A stretch of 64,000 nucleotides of DNA from VRUE01 sp963824705 (GCA_963824705.1 CAWGQE010000003.1:558001-622000), one strand, 5' to 3'. Positions 50,315 through 59,929 are shown, counted from the first letter of the stretch. Notes: generated from the sequence alone by a model not told the origin. Numbers and translations: made by a program.

Positions 50315-50968
50315 ATGCAGTACCTCTCGCAAAGACTGGCGACCAAGCCGTCTCCGCGGCGGGGGAAGGAGACCGACGGGCCGCTTGCATCGTCCCCGCA
50401 GCGCGAGCGGATCCTCGACGCGGCCGAGCGGCTGAGCGCCGAGCGCGGCTGCGCCGGCACCTCGATCGAAGCGATCGTCAAGGAGGCGGGGGTCTCCTCG
50501 GTCACCTTCTACGAGTTCTTCGCCGGCAAAGAAGAGTGCTTCGTCGCCGCCTTCGACCGAGCCGTGGGCTGGGGCATGGAGCGGATCGAGGTCGCGATCC
50601 GCGAGGCCGGCGAGGCGGGCGAGCTCTCCTGGCCGGAGCGGCTGGCGACCGGCCTGCGGACGACGACGGCCCTCGTCGTCGAGGCCCCGGCGAGGGCCCG
50701 CCTCTGCCTAGTCGAGGCGCAGAGCGGGGGATCCGAGCTGAACGCCCGCTTCGAGGCGACGCTCGACCGGCTCGCGGCGAAGCTGCGCGAGGGGCGGGCC
50801 CTCTCGACGGCGTCGGTTGACCTGCCGGCGACCCATGAGGAGGCGACCGCGGGGGCCCTCGCCTGGTTGCTGCGCGAGCGCCTCGAGACAGGCGGCGCCG
50901 GGAAGCTCGAGGCGCTCTATCCCGAACTGATCGACATCGCCCTGGCCCCGTACCTAGGAGATGGCTGA
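50315..50968 (+). CDS. TetR-family regulator 3
   Basis: A 217-residue TetR protein with HTH near 28-75 (RILDAAERLSAERGCAGTSI, KEAGVSSVTFYEFFAGKEEC). It is divergent from regulator 2 and overlaps regulator 4 by 8 bp. The sequence after the HTH is a helical ligand domain ending ALYPELIDIALAPYLG, an ending also seen in regulators 1 and 4, which points to duplication of an ancestral gene. Confidence 0.87.
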   Translation: MQYLSQRLATKPSPRRGKETDGPLASSPQRERILDAAERLSAERGCAGTSIEAIVKEAGVSSVTFYEFFAGKEECFVAAFDRAVGWGMERIEVAIREAGEAGELSWPERLATGLRTTTALVVEAPARARLCLVEAQSGGSELNARFEATLDRLAAKLREGRALSTASVDLPATHEEATAGALAWLLRERLETGGAGKLEALYPELIDIALAPYLGDG

Positions 50969-51626
50969 GCAGGGCTCACAAGCGGCCGGGACCCTGGCGG
51001 GCAGCGAGCGCCTGCCGCCGGGCCGGCACGGCCTGCCGCGCATCTTCGTCGCTGAGAACCAGCGCGAACGCCTGCTCAACGGCGTCGTCGAGGCGGTCGC
51101 CGGGCACGGCTACAACGCGGCGACGATCGCGAGCATCACCAAGGCGGCGAAGATCTCCCGCCGCACCTTCTACGAGTACTTCGAGGGCAAGGAGGACTGT
51201 TTCCTCGCCGCCTTCGAGATGATCGAGGCCCATGTCCTCGACTCGATGCTGGCGGCGCCAGGAGCGGGGGAGGCCTGGCCCGACCGGGTGCGCGTCCGCC
51301 TCGCCGCCCTGCTCGATGTCCTCTCCCGCGACACCGCCATCGCCCGCTGCTTCCTGATCGAGCCCCTCGCCGCGGGCGGCGAGGTCGCCGCCCGCTACCG
51401 CGAGGCGATGCAGCTGCTCGCCGCGACCCTCCGCCCCGAGCCGCCCCCCTCCGAGCTGAACATGGAAGTCCGCGACCAGGCCCTCGTCGGCGGCATAGCG
51501 ACCCTGATCGTCCGCCGCCTCAACAGCGGCGGCGCCCAGCGCCTTCCCGACCTCCTGCCAGATCTGGTCGAGCTGGCTCTCGCGCCCTACTTAGGTCGCG
51601 AACAGGCCAAGCGTTTGGCGGCGTAG
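50961..51626 (+). CDS. TetR-family regulator 4
   Basis: A 221-residue TetR protein: an N-terminal extension LPPGRHGLPRIFVAENQ, HTH at about 30-75 (GVVEAVAGHGYNAATIASIT, AKISRRTFYEYFEGKEDCF) and a helical ligand domain ending LLPDLVELALAPYLG. It overlaps regulator 3 by 8 bp, so the two are co-translated. The shared PPGxHGxP extension suggests a closest relative in regulator 1 on the other strand. Confidence 0.87.
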   Translation: MAEQGSQAAGTLAGSERLPPGRHGLPRIFVAENQRERLLNGVVEAVAGHGYNAATIASITKAAKISRRTFYEYFEGKEDCFLAAFEMIEAHVLDSMLAAPGAGEAWPDRVRVRLAALLDVLSRDTAIARCFLIEPLAAGGEVAARYREAMQLLAATLRPEPPPSELNMEVRDQALVGGIATLIVRRLNSGGAQRLPDLLPDLVELALAPYLGREQAKRLAA

Positions 51627-51644
51627 GTCCTCACGGACGGGTGT

Positions 51645-51658
51645 TAACGTATCCGTTA
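51645..51658. promoter_or_regulatory. promoter and palindromic operator of the XRE/NTase pair
   Basis: TAACG-TATC-CGTTA (51645-51658) is a perfect 5-bp dyad that overlaps the -10 box TAACGT (51645-51650), 7 nt before ATG 51658. It fits autorepression by the XRE protein. Confidence 0.5.
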
Positions 51659-52026
51659 TGCAAGCGAATGACACTCCCCTACTCGGGCAGGTGCTTCGAG
51701 ACGCCCGCCGTCGCGCCGGGATTTCCCAGAAGCAGCTTGCCATCCGCACGGGCATAGCGGCTCCGGCGATAAGCAGGATCGAAAATGGGCGGGAGTCACC
51801 TTCGTTCGAGCGCCTGGTCACCTGTCTCGAGGCCCTCGGCTTCGAACCCAACCTCGAGCTGCTTCCGCTTTCCGGCAGTCAGGCCGATCCCGTGCATCTG
51901 GCGGCTGAGGCAGAATTGACTCCGGCTCAACGCCTGGAAAGCCTGTTCGAATGGATGCGATTTGGCGACAGTCTGGCCCGGGCGCAACTGAAGCCGCTCG
52001 CTCCGCGTGAGGTCGACGATGCTTGA
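51658..52026 (+). CDS. XRE-family HTH antitoxin
   Basis: A 122-residue protein with a Cro/C1 HTH at about 10-65 (LRDARRRAGISQKQLAIRTG, APAISRIENGRESPSFERL). The C-terminal part is helical and ends in a basic-acidic tail. It overlaps the downstream nucleotidyltransferase by 8 bp, the usual form of a toxin-antitoxin or antitoxin-like pair. It probably represses its own promoter through the dyad at 51645-51658. Confidence 0.85.
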   Translation: MQANDTPLLGQVLRDARRRAGISQKQLAIRTGIAAPAISRIENGRESPSFERLVTCLEALGFEPNLELLPLSGSQADPVHLAAEAELTPAQRLESLFEWMRFGDSLARAQLKPLAPREVDDA

Positions 52027-52555
52027 GGACCTTCCCTCCGAGCTCGATCGCGGGCCGCTCGACCCAGTGCGCATCTTCGAGGCCCTCGAGCGCCACGGTG
52101 TCGAGTACCTGACGATCGGCGGCGTTGCGGTGAACGCTCACGGCCATCTCCGCAACACGCGGGACGTCGACGTTCTGATCGAGTGGACGACAGAGAACAT
52201 GGGACGACTCGCCGTCGCCCTCGGTGAGCTAGACGCAAAGCTCTTCGGGGTCGACGCGGGCCTTCTCGACGTCGATCCACTCGATCCCGAGGACCTCTTC
52301 AACGGCGGCAACTTCACGCTGCGCACCGCTGCCGGCGGCCTCGATCTCTTCGATCCCGACGAGATCCCCGGTGGGCGCCCCTATGACGAGATGCGACCCC
52401 GAGCGGTCGAAGCGACCGTCGCAGGAATCCGCATTCGCGCTGTCGGTCTCGACGACCTGATCCGGCTCAAGCGCGAGTCGGGTCGCGACCGTGATCTCGA
52501 GGATGTTGCGACCTTGTTGGCAGCCTCCCGAAAGACCATCGACGGGGAAACTTAG
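52019..52555 (+). CDS. nucleotidyltransferase, AbiEii/MNT-like toxin candidate
   Basis: A 178-residue protein with a DNA-polymerase-beta-type nucleotidyltransferase motif, IGGVAVNAHGHLRNTRDVDVLI: GG followed by the D-x-D metal pair. A further acidic segment (GGLDLFDPDEI) lies in the middle and LDDLIRLKRESGRDRDLEDV near the end, matching the family of toxins that modify RNA or proteins. ATG 52019 overlaps the XRE gene. The XRE partner would be the antitoxin. A housekeeping role cannot be excluded. Confidence 0.78.
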   Translation: MLEDLPSELDRGPLDPVRIFEALERHGVEYLTIGGVAVNAHGHLRNTRDVDVLIEWTTENMGRLAVALGELDAKLFGVDAGLLDVDPLDPEDLFNGGNFTLRTAAGGLDLFDPDEIPGGRPYDEMRPRAVEATVAGIRIRAVGLDDLIRLKRESGRDRDLEDVATLLAASRKTIDGET

Positions 52556-52586
52556 AGCCGAAAGCTTTCTTCTCGAAAACTTCTCC

Positions 52587-52615
52587 TTGCATTTGTAAAC
52601 TGTTTCTTTTATGCT
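52587..52615 (+). promoter_or_regulatory. sigma-70-type promoter of the giant secreted-protein operon
   Basis: TTGCAT (52587-52592) and TATGCT (52610-52615) have exact 17-bp spacing in an AT-rich stretch. The ATG at 52611 lies inside the -10 box and cannot be the start. The leader of about 110 nt ends with AAGGAGAG before GTG 52734. Confidence 0.65.
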
Positions 52616-52733
52616 GCGCGAGCGCCTTCGAATCAGAGGGCGACAGGGAACGCAGCAACAGGGAAAACCGAGCGCCACGAAGGCCGCCATGGGAGGCGGC
52701 AGGCAGGGGCTCAAGGGACAAGGAGAGAGATAC

Positions 52734-55700
52734 GTGAGACGCCACGCGAGGGCATCGTCTTCGGGATCGAGCAAGCGCCAAGACCACGGCGCTCCGCGCC
52801 GCCTTGCGCTCGTGGGGGCAGGAGCCCTTGCCCTGCTCATAGCCCTCGCCTCGACCGCCCTCGCCCTGCAGACCCACGCACCGGGGACCGACGTCGAAGC
52901 CCCCGCCGATGGCTTCGGATCCCTCGCGGGCATCGCCACCGATCCGAACTCCCACCAGCTCTACGTCGCCGACTCAGGCTCAAACCGGATCGAGGGCTTC
53001 TCTTCCTCTGGGGAATTCGAAGGGACCGGAGGTTGGGGCGTCGTCGCCTCCGGACCCGGCAACGTCCCCACCAACGAGCACCAGGAACTCACGATCGATG
53101 CCACCGGCGGCACCTACTCCCTCGCCTATGAAGGCGAACCCACTTCAGCGATCGCCTTTGACGCAACGGCAGCAGAAGTTCAGTCGGCCCTCGAGGCGAT
53201 CGCCCAGATAGGCCCCGGCAACGTCTCGGTCACGGGAGCGGCAGGAGGCCCCTATGACATCGAGTTCCAAGGAACGAAAGCCGACACCGACGTAAGTGAG
53301 CTGAGTGCAGACCCGACCAATCTCAGCGGTGGAGCACAAAGCGCCACGATCGCCACCACCGCCCAGGGCGCAGACGCCGCGGAGATCTGCCTGACCCCCG
53401 CGAACACCTGCAAAGCAGGCATCCCCGGCAGCGGCCTAGGCCAGTTCAACGGACCCCAGGACGTAGCCATAGACGCCTCGGGGGACTTCTTCGTCGCCGA
53501 CACCGCCAACAACCGCATCGCCGCCTTCAAGGCAAACGGAGAACCGCTCGCCACCTTCGGCACCGAAGGCCTGATCGACGGCACCGCAGCACAACCCGGA
53601 AGCCAAGACGAAACCCCGGCCCCCGGCTTCTCCTCGCCTTGCGGGCTCGCGATCGACGATTCAAACGGCAACCTCTTCGTCGCCGATCAGAACAACAACC
53701 GCATCTGGATCTTCGACTCATCAGGCGCCTTCAAAGGCAAAATCGCCGACAGCTCCCTGAACGGTCCCTGCGGGATCGCCTTCGACTCAACTGGCGATCT
53801 CTACGTCAGAAACGCAAACAACGGCAAGGTCTTGCGCTTCGATCGCAAAGGAGCTGTCGACTACGACTTTGCCTCGACCCTCTATGACCCTGAAGCCGAA
53901 CCCAAAGAACCGGGCGCGACCGATGTAGCGGTAGACACCGCAACCGACCACGTCTACGTCGACAAGGGCGATCGGATCACCGAGTACGACTCATCCGGCT
54001 CTTTTGTCTCGAGCTTCGCCCAAGGCCACATCAACGCCAGCGCAAGCATCGCGGTCGACTCCACCGACGCAAAGCTCTACGCGACCTCTGGCAACCGCAT
54101 CGCCACCTTCGGGCAGCTGATCACCGTTCCGGACGTAAACACCGGCGAAGCGACCGACATCGCCGATGAAACCGCGACCCTCAGGGGAACCGTCGACCCC
54201 GCCGGGCTTGACACGACCGATTGCCACTTCGAATACGACACCGCTCCCTACGCCGTCGGCGAACCGGGCCACGGTACCGAGGTCGAATGCCTCTCCGGAG
54301 ACGTCATCCCCGCCGCCGGGGGAGGCCCGGTCGATGTTGCCGCGCCCGTAGCGGGCCTCGGCCCCGCCACGACCTACCACTTCCGCCTTGTTTCAGCCAA
54401 CGCAGAAGGCCAGAACCAGGGCAAGGACCGCAGCTTCACGACGGTCGGTCCCCCGACCGTCGTGCGCACCTTCATAAGCGAAGTTAGCGCCAAGGCCGCA
54501 ACTCTCAACGCCGACCTCAAATCCAACGGCGCTGCCACCGACTGGCACTTCGAGTACGTCGGCGACGGCGACTTCCAGCGGAGCGGCTTCGCCGGCGCGA
54601 TCGATATCCCGATACCCGACGCGATTCTTGCCGCCGGCACCGCGACGATCACCCTCAGCGAGCCGCTCTCCGGCCTTCAGCCCGGGGCCCGCTACCACTA
54701 CCGGATCGTCGCTTCGAACCTTGCCGGACCGCTCGCCGGTCCCGAGCGGAGCTTTCAGACCGACCCGGTCCAGACGCCGGTCGGGGTAGGCCAGTTCCCC
54801 GGCCAGGGCTTCCTGCCCGACAACCGCGCCTGGGAGATGGTCTCGCCTCCCGACAAGAACGGGGGCGGGGTGCGCGCCGGCGCGCCGACTATGTTTGTCT
54901 CCCCCGACGGCAGCCGCGTCGGCTACTCGGCCGCCTCGGCCTTCGCCGACGCTCACGGGACGGGCGAGGCTGGCGACGTGCAGTACGGCGCCGCCCGCGG
55001 CGCCGGCGGCTGGACGAGCCACGCGATCACCCCGGAATCGGCGCCAGGCTGGACTCAGGCGCTCTCCGGCGTGACCATCGGCTTCTTCTCCAAGAACGTG
55101 ACCCGCGCGATGCTGGTGGCCTACGACCTGCCGGGGGCCTCGAACGACATCCCCGAAGGGTCCACGAACCTCTATCGGGTGAACGCCGACGGGACCGATT
55201 TGCAGACGCTGACCACGCCCTTCGATCCCGGCATCACGAATCCGCTGCTCGAATTCGGCCTTCCCAATCGCCCGATTGGCGGCGACCCCGACTTCGACCG
55301 CCTCTACTTCTCCAGCGCCCAGCCACTACTGGAGGGCGTTCCTGGCTTCCAGGAGAACGTCTACGAATGGGACGAAGGCAGCCTGCACCTCGCCGGGGTG
55401 CTGCCCGACGGCTCGATTCCCCCTGGCGGCTCTCGGGAAGTAATAGAAGGCGGTCGCGGCAGCGAAAACGTCGACACCGTCTCCGAGGACGGCTCGCGCG
55501 TCCTCTTCCTGGCCGCCCCCCCAGGCCTGAGCGACCAGCTCTACATGCGCCGCAACCACACCGACACGGCGTGGATCTCCGAACCGGAGGGCTCGACCCC
55601 GGTGTCCGACCCCCAGGGCGTCAGGTATGAGGCGGCATCGCGCGACCTGCACAGGGTCCTCTTCAGCACCGAATCCCAACTGAACGACGAAGACCCCGGC

Positions 55701-56684
55701 GGAGGCGGCCGCGCCCTCTACACCTACACCGACTCGCCCGATCCCGAAGCGGAAACGAACCTGAAGTTCGTCTATCGGGGCGGCGACCCCGTGGTGGTGG
55801 GCACGAGCGTCGACGGCTCAGCCGGCTACTTCTACGACAAAAGCTCCGCCGTGCTCTCTCACTGGGACGCGAGCGGCGTCGAGGCGGCGGTCGGCAGCGG
55901 CGTCTCTGGGATAACCGGCAATCTCCACACGCCGGACGCCAGGGTCAAGGTCTCGGCCGACGGCACGACGATCGCCTTCCTGGAAAGCAGACAGCTGACC
56001 GACGCCGAAATCGGCGGCCAGGCTGATGGCACACAAAACGGGTACGAGGCCCTCTATGTCTATGACTCCGACACCGAAGAGCTTGCCTGCGCCTCCTGCC
56101 CGCCGAGCGGCGCGGCGACGAGTGGGCTCACCTGGCTCTCGCCGCAGGCAAGCGAGGACATCGGACTCTACTTCCCGCTTCAAGCCCCCCGCTCCCTCTC
56201 CGCCGACGGGCGCCGGCTCTTCTTCTCGACTCCGGACGCGCTGGTGCCCGGCGACGTCAACGGCCGCTATGACGCCTACGAGTACGATGTCGCCACGGGA
56301 GAGCCGCACCTGCTCTCCTCCGGGCACTCCAAATACGACAGCTGGTTCGCCAACGCCAGCGAAAGCGGCGACGACGCCTTCTTCGTCACCTTCGAGCGGC
56401 TCTCGGGCCACGACGTCGACAACGCCAAGGACATCTATGACGCGCGAGTCGGCGGTGGGCTGCCAGAGCCGACCCCCGCCCCGCCGGCCTGTGAGGGAGA
56501 CGCCTGCCAGCCGCCGCCGGTCGGCCTGAACGACCCGACGCCCGCCAGTGAAGCTTTCCTAGGCGACGGCAACATCAAGCGGAAAAAGCAGCGGCACCAC
56601 CACTCCCACAGGGGTCGCGGTGGCAAGCACAAGCATGGACGACCCCACAAGAAAGCCAATGGCGACCGGAGGGCGGCGAAGTGA
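52734..56684 (+). CDS. giant secreted NHL-repeat/fibronectin-like protein
   Basis: About 1316 residues from GTG 52734 (AAGGAGAG, 6-nt spacing). A signal or anchor helix lies at 24-45. NHL-type repeats follow (LYVADSGSNRIEGF, FFVADTANNRIAAF, LFVADQNNNRIWIF), interrupted at about 115-195 by a module ending IGPGNVSVTGAAGGPYDIEF. Next come two fibronectin-like units (TATLRGTVDPAGLDTTDCHF, TTYHFRLVSANAEG), an NRAWEMVSPPDKNGGG motif near 698 and a TolB/PD40-like propeller. The tail is extremely basic (KRKKQRHHHSHRGRGGKHKH). It probably binds the cell surface or matrix; its real role is unknown. Confidence 0.82.
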   Translation: MRRHARASSSGSSKRQDHGAPRRLALVGAGALALLIALASTALALQTHAPGTDVEAPADGFGSLAGIATDPNSHQLYVADSGSNRIEGFSSSGEFEGTGGWGVVASGPGNVPTNEHQELTIDATGGTYSLAYEGEPTSAIAFDATAAEVQSALEAIAQIGPGNVSVTGAAGGPYDIEFQGTKADTDVSELSADPTNLSGGAQSATIATTAQGADAAEICLTPANTCKAGIPGSGLGQFNGPQDVAIDASGDFFVADTANNRIAAFKANGEPLATFGTEGLIDGTAAQPGSQDETPAPGFSSPCGLAIDDSNGNLFVADQNNNRIWIFDSSGAFKGKIADSSLNGPCGIAFDSTGDLYVRNANNGKVLRFDRKGAVDYDFASTLYDPEAEPKEPGATDVAVDTATDHVYVDKGDRITEYDSSGSFVSSFAQGHINASASIAVDSTDAKLYATSGNRIATFGQLITVPDVNTGEATDIADETATLRGTVDPAGLDTTDCHFEYDTAPYAVGEPGHGTEVECLSGDVIPAAGGGPVDVAAPVAGLGPATTYHFRLVSANAEGQNQGKDRSFTTVGPPTVVRTFISEVSAKAATLNADLKSNGAATDWHFEYVGDGDFQRSGFAGAIDIPIPDAILAAGTATITLSEPLSGLQPGARYHYRIVASNLAGPLAGPERSFQTDPVQTPVGVGQFPGQGFLPDNRAWEMVSPPDKNGGGVRAGAPTMFVSPDGSRVGYSAASAFADAHGTGEAGDVQYGAARGAGGWTSHAITPESAPGWTQALSGVTIGFFSKNVTRAMLVAYDLPGASNDIPEGSTNLYRVNADGTDLQTLTTPFDPGITNPLLEFGLPNRPIGGDPDFDRLYFSSAQPLLEGVPGFQENVYEWDEGSLHLAGVLPDGSIPPGGSREVIEGGRGSENVDTVSEDGSRVLFLAAPPGLSDQLYMRRNHTDTAWISEPEGSTPVSDPQGVRYEAASRDLHRVLFSTESQLNDEDPGGGGRALYTYTDSPDPEAETNLKFVYRGGDPVVVGTSVDGSAGYFYDKSSAVLSHWDASGVEAAVGSGVSGITGNLHTPDARVKVSADGTTIAFLESRQLTDAEIGGQADGTQNGYEALYVYDSDTEELACASCPPSGAATSGLTWLSPQASEDIGLYFPLQAPRSLSADGRRLFFSTPDALVPGDVNGRYDAYEYDVATGEPHLLSSGHSKYDSWFANASESGDDAFFVTFERLSGHDVDNAKDIYDARVGGGLPEPTPAPPACEGDACQPPPVGLNDPTPASEAFLGDGNIKRKKQRHHHSHRGRGGKHKHGRPHKKANGDRRAAK

Positions 56685-59600
56685 ATTATCCGAGGAGCAT
56701 TGCGTTTGCGATTGCGGCCCTTGTCGTACTTTCCTTGACCCCTGTCGCTGACGCCGCGCCACCGCCCCCTGAAGTGACCATCATTGCCCCCAGTTCGATC
56801 GAAGCCGGTGAGCCGGGTGTCGTTGCACCGTTTGTCTTCAACAACTCCAACCAACCTCTCGCCGGCCCGGTCACCATCGTCGAGACCGTTTCGCCGGGAG
56901 CTGAACTGAGCGCACCGAGCTGTTTCTGCGAGTCGGCACTCGACGAGCTCGCGCGGAGGAAAGACCAGAACTGTGAGCTATCGGGCCGCACCTGGACCTG
57001 CATTGTCGACTTCGAATCGCCGGGGATGCGGGGCGGTGTCCTGCTGCGATCGTCCGATTCCTTTCAAGACGGTCAGTTGATCAGCGCCGAACCGGGCGCG
57101 AGTGGCGACATCACGATCGACGTCCGGGTGACAAGCGCCAATGCGCCTGCCGTCGAAGCTCAGAAGACTGTGAGGATCGGTCCGCCTGGGCCGTACGAAT
57201 TCGGTTGGAAGGGTGCGCTCCGCAGGTCGGATCGTTCGCCCTTCGCGACCGCTGGCTCCACCCCGGATAGCTTTCTCACTGACCTCAGCCAGCCCACCTT
57301 CCCCCGTAAAGCCTTCGGAATCTTCCCGGCAGTTACCGATGTCGCCCAGCAGCTCGACGAGGTTGTCGCTCACCTTCCCCCTGGCTTCATCGGCAACCCG
57401 CAGGCTGTTCCCACCTGCCCCTTCGTTGAGCTTCAGCACCATCAGGGAAACACCCCCACCTGTCCTCGCGATTCACAGGTCGGCCTCGTCAAGCTCTCCG
57501 TCGGGGGCTTCACCGGCAGGGATATGCTCACGCCGGCGCTCTTTAACCTCGAACCTTCGGTGGGCTCCCCGGCTCGCTTCGGCTTTGAGGTTTTCGGCGT
57601 GCCGGTCGTCCTCACGGCACGCCTCAACCCCGACGACTACAGCATCGACCTCGTCAGTTCCAATACGAGTTCGACCCTCGCCCTCTTCGATGCTGAGGTT
57701 GAAGTCTGGGGCGTGCCCACTGATCCGAGTCATGACGGGGTCAGAGGTCGCTGCCTCGAAAAAGGTACCGTGAACGGCAACGGCAACGAATGCCCCTCCG
57801 CCCTGCCTCGCACCGCCTTCCTCCGGACCCCGACCCGCTGTGAGGGTCCGCTTCGTTTCGGCCTTGAAGCAACCACCTACCAGCACCCCGAGCTGGTCCA
57901 CGAGAAGAGCTTCGAATTGCCGGTGCTGCAGGCCTGCGACAAGATCCCCTTCGACCCCGACATCTCGGTCCAGGCGACCAGCCTCGACGCCGAGTCGCCC
58001 ACCGGCCTGCACGCCACCGTGCAGGTGCCGAACACCGGCTTGGAAAACCCGGACGCGGTCTCCGAATCCGACATCAAGGCGGTCAAGGTCGCCCTGCCCC
58101 GGGGAGTCACCCTGAATCCATCCCAGGCCGAAGGCCTGGGGGTCTGCACCGAAGCCCAGTATGAAAGCTCAGAACTGAGCTTTCATCCCGACGGGACCAA
58201 GGGCTGCCCGGCCGACTCCAAGATCGGCACCGTGGAGGTCCACACGCCGCTCCTCAAAGAGACGATCCCCGGCAACGTCTACGTCGCCAAGCCCTACGAC
58301 AACCCCTTTGACTCCTTGCTGGCGATCTACGTCGTGCTCGAAGAACCGATGCGCGGCGTCCTGGTCAAACTCGCCGGCAAGGTAGAACCCGACGAGAAGA
58401 CCGGCAAGATCGTCACGACCTTCTCCGACCTGCCCCAACAGCCCTTCTCGAGCTTCGAGTTCAAGTTCCGCGAGGGAGCAAGAGCACCGCTGGTAACCCC
58501 ATCGACCTGCGGCACCTACACCACCGATGCCGAGTTCACCCCCTGGGCGAACCCCGACCAGGTGATCAAGCGATCGACCGCCTTCCAGATCACCAGGGGC
58601 ATCGGCGGAGCGCCTTGTCCCAAGGGAGCTCCGGGCTTCAAACCGGGCTTCTCGGCAGGTTCGATCAACAACAACGCGGGCTCCTTCAGCGCCTTCGACA
58701 TGCGCCTGACCCGCCAAGACGGCGAACAGGACATGACCCGCTTCTCGACCACCCTGCCGCCGGGAGTGCTCGGCAAGCTCGCAGGAGTCTCCAAATGCCC
58801 CGAAACGGCGATTGCGATTGCCAAGGCAAAGACGGGACTCGATGAGCGCGCCAATCCCTCGTGCCCAGCGAGCTCAGAGATAGGCCACAGCCTCGTCGGA
58901 GCAGGCGTGGGCTCGGTCCTCACCTACATCCCCGGCAAGATCTACCTCGGCGGTCCCTTCCACGGCGATCCGCTGAGCGTGATCGCGATCACCCCGGCTG
59001 TGGCGGGTCCCTTCGACGTCGGCACCGTCGTAGTCCACGAGGCACTGACCCTCAACCCGAAGACCGCCGAAGTAGAAGTAGACGGAGCGGCCTCGGACCC
59101 GATCCCCCACATCCTCAAGGGCATACCGGCCAAAGTCAGGGACCTGCGCGTCTACGTCGACAAGCCAAACTTCATCCTCAACCCCACCTCTTGCGCGCCA
59201 AGCGCGACCGAGGCGACTCTCTCAGGCGGAGGTGCCGACCCCTTCAGCGTCGCCGATGACGTCCCGGTGGCGCTCACCTCGCGCTACCAGGCGGCAGGCT
59301 GTCAGGGACTCGGCTTCAAACCAAGCCTGGCGCTCAACCTCAAGGGCGGCACCAAACGAGGTGAGTTCCCAGCCCTGAAAGCTCTTTACAAGCCACGCAA
59401 GGGCGACGCGAACGTCAAAGGCCTCGTAGTCCGCCTGCCACGCTCCGCCTTCCTCGAACAGGGCCACATCAGAACGATCTGCACCAGGGTCCAGTTCGCA
59501 GCAGACAACTGCCCCAAGGCATCTGTCTACGGCCAGATCAAAGCCTGGACCCCGTTGCTCGAAGACCCCCTGGAAGGACCTGTCTACCTCAGATCCTCGA

Positions 59601-59905
59601 GCCACAAGCTCCCAGACCTCGTCTTCGACCTGCACGGCTTGGTCGACGTCGAGGTCTCGACCAGGATCGACTCCTCACACGGAGGCATCAGGGCAACTGT
59701 CCAAGACGCACCCGATGCCCCGATCTCCAAAGTGCTCTTGAAGATGCAGGGAGCCGAAAAGGGCCTGATCGTCAACAGCAGGAACCTCTGTGGGCACGAC
59801 AGCAGGGCAAACGTGGAAGGTGAAGGGCAAAACGGCAAGCAGGTTGCTCTCAAGCCGGTGCTCAGGCCCGATTGCGGTGGGAAGGGTCGGAAGAAGAAGA
59901 GATAG
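56681..59905 (+). CDS. giant secreted Cys-containing repeat protein
   Basis: A 1074-residue protein starting at GTG 56681, overlapping the upstream stop. After a signal peptide (SIAFAIAALVVLSLTPVADA) come three or four divergent units, each with LPxGxxxNP..C......CPxxSxIGxV...TPLL....GxVYL: near LPPGFIGNPQAVPTCPF, LPRGVTLNPSQAEGLGVC, LPPGVLGKLAGVSKCP and LPRSAFLEQGHIRTIC. Paired cysteines suggest disulfides. The end is basic (GGKGRKKKR). Coupling with the NHL protein suggests one surface structure. The family has no known function. Confidence 0.8.
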   Translation: MNYPRSIAFAIAALVVLSLTPVADAAPPPPEVTIIAPSSIEAGEPGVVAPFVFNNSNQPLAGPVTIVETVSPGAELSAPSCFCESALDELARRKDQNCELSGRTWTCIVDFESPGMRGGVLLRSSDSFQDGQLISAEPGASGDITIDVRVTSANAPAVEAQKTVRIGPPGPYEFGWKGALRRSDRSPFATAGSTPDSFLTDLSQPTFPRKAFGIFPAVTDVAQQLDEVVAHLPPGFIGNPQAVPTCPFVELQHHQGNTPTCPRDSQVGLVKLSVGGFTGRDMLTPALFNLEPSVGSPARFGFEVFGVPVVLTARLNPDDYSIDLVSSNTSSTLALFDAEVEVWGVPTDPSHDGVRGRCLEKGTVNGNGNECPSALPRTAFLRTPTRCEGPLRFGLEATTYQHPELVHEKSFELPVLQACDKIPFDPDISVQATSLDAESPTGLHATVQVPNTGLENPDAVSESDIKAVKVALPRGVTLNPSQAEGLGVCTEAQYESSELSFHPDGTKGCPADSKIGTVEVHTPLLKETIPGNVYVAKPYDNPFDSLLAIYVVLEEPMRGVLVKLAGKVEPDEKTGKIVTTFSDLPQQPFSSFEFKFREGARAPLVTPSTCGTYTTDAEFTPWANPDQVIKRSTAFQITRGIGGAPCPKGAPGFKPGFSAGSINNNAGSFSAFDMRLTRQDGEQDMTRFSTTLPPGVLGKLAGVSKCPETAIAIAKAKTGLDERANPSCPASSEIGHSLVGAGVGSVLTYIPGKIYLGGPFHGDPLSVIAITPAVAGPFDVGTVVVHEALTLNPKTAEVEVDGAASDPIPHILKGIPAKVRDLRVYVDKPNFILNPTSCAPSATEATLSGGGADPFSVADDVPVALTSRYQAAGCQGLGFKPSLALNLKGGTKRGEFPALKALYKPRKGDANVKGLVVRLPRSAFLEQGHIRTICTRVQFAADNCPKASVYGQIKAWTPLLEDPLEGPVYLRSSSHKLPDLVFDLHGLVDVEVSTRIDSSHGGIRATVQDAPDAPISKVLLKMQGAEKGLIVNSRNLCGHDSRANVEGEGQNGKQVALKPVLRPDCGGKGRKKKR

Positions 59906-59916
59906 ACATGGGCCGA

Positions 59917-59922
59917 TAGCCT
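59917..59922 (+). promoter_or_regulatory. -10 box of a probable leaderless promoter
   Basis: TAGCCT is 7 nt before GTG 59930 of the FAD monooxygenase gene. Confidence 0.35.
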
Positions 59923-59929
59923 TCCGCCG

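Noticed and set aside
52611..52733. ATG 52611 as start of the NHL protein
   Set aside because: The ATG lies inside the -10 hexamer of a well-spaced promoter; GTG 52734 has a good ribosome-binding site and a signal sequence follows.
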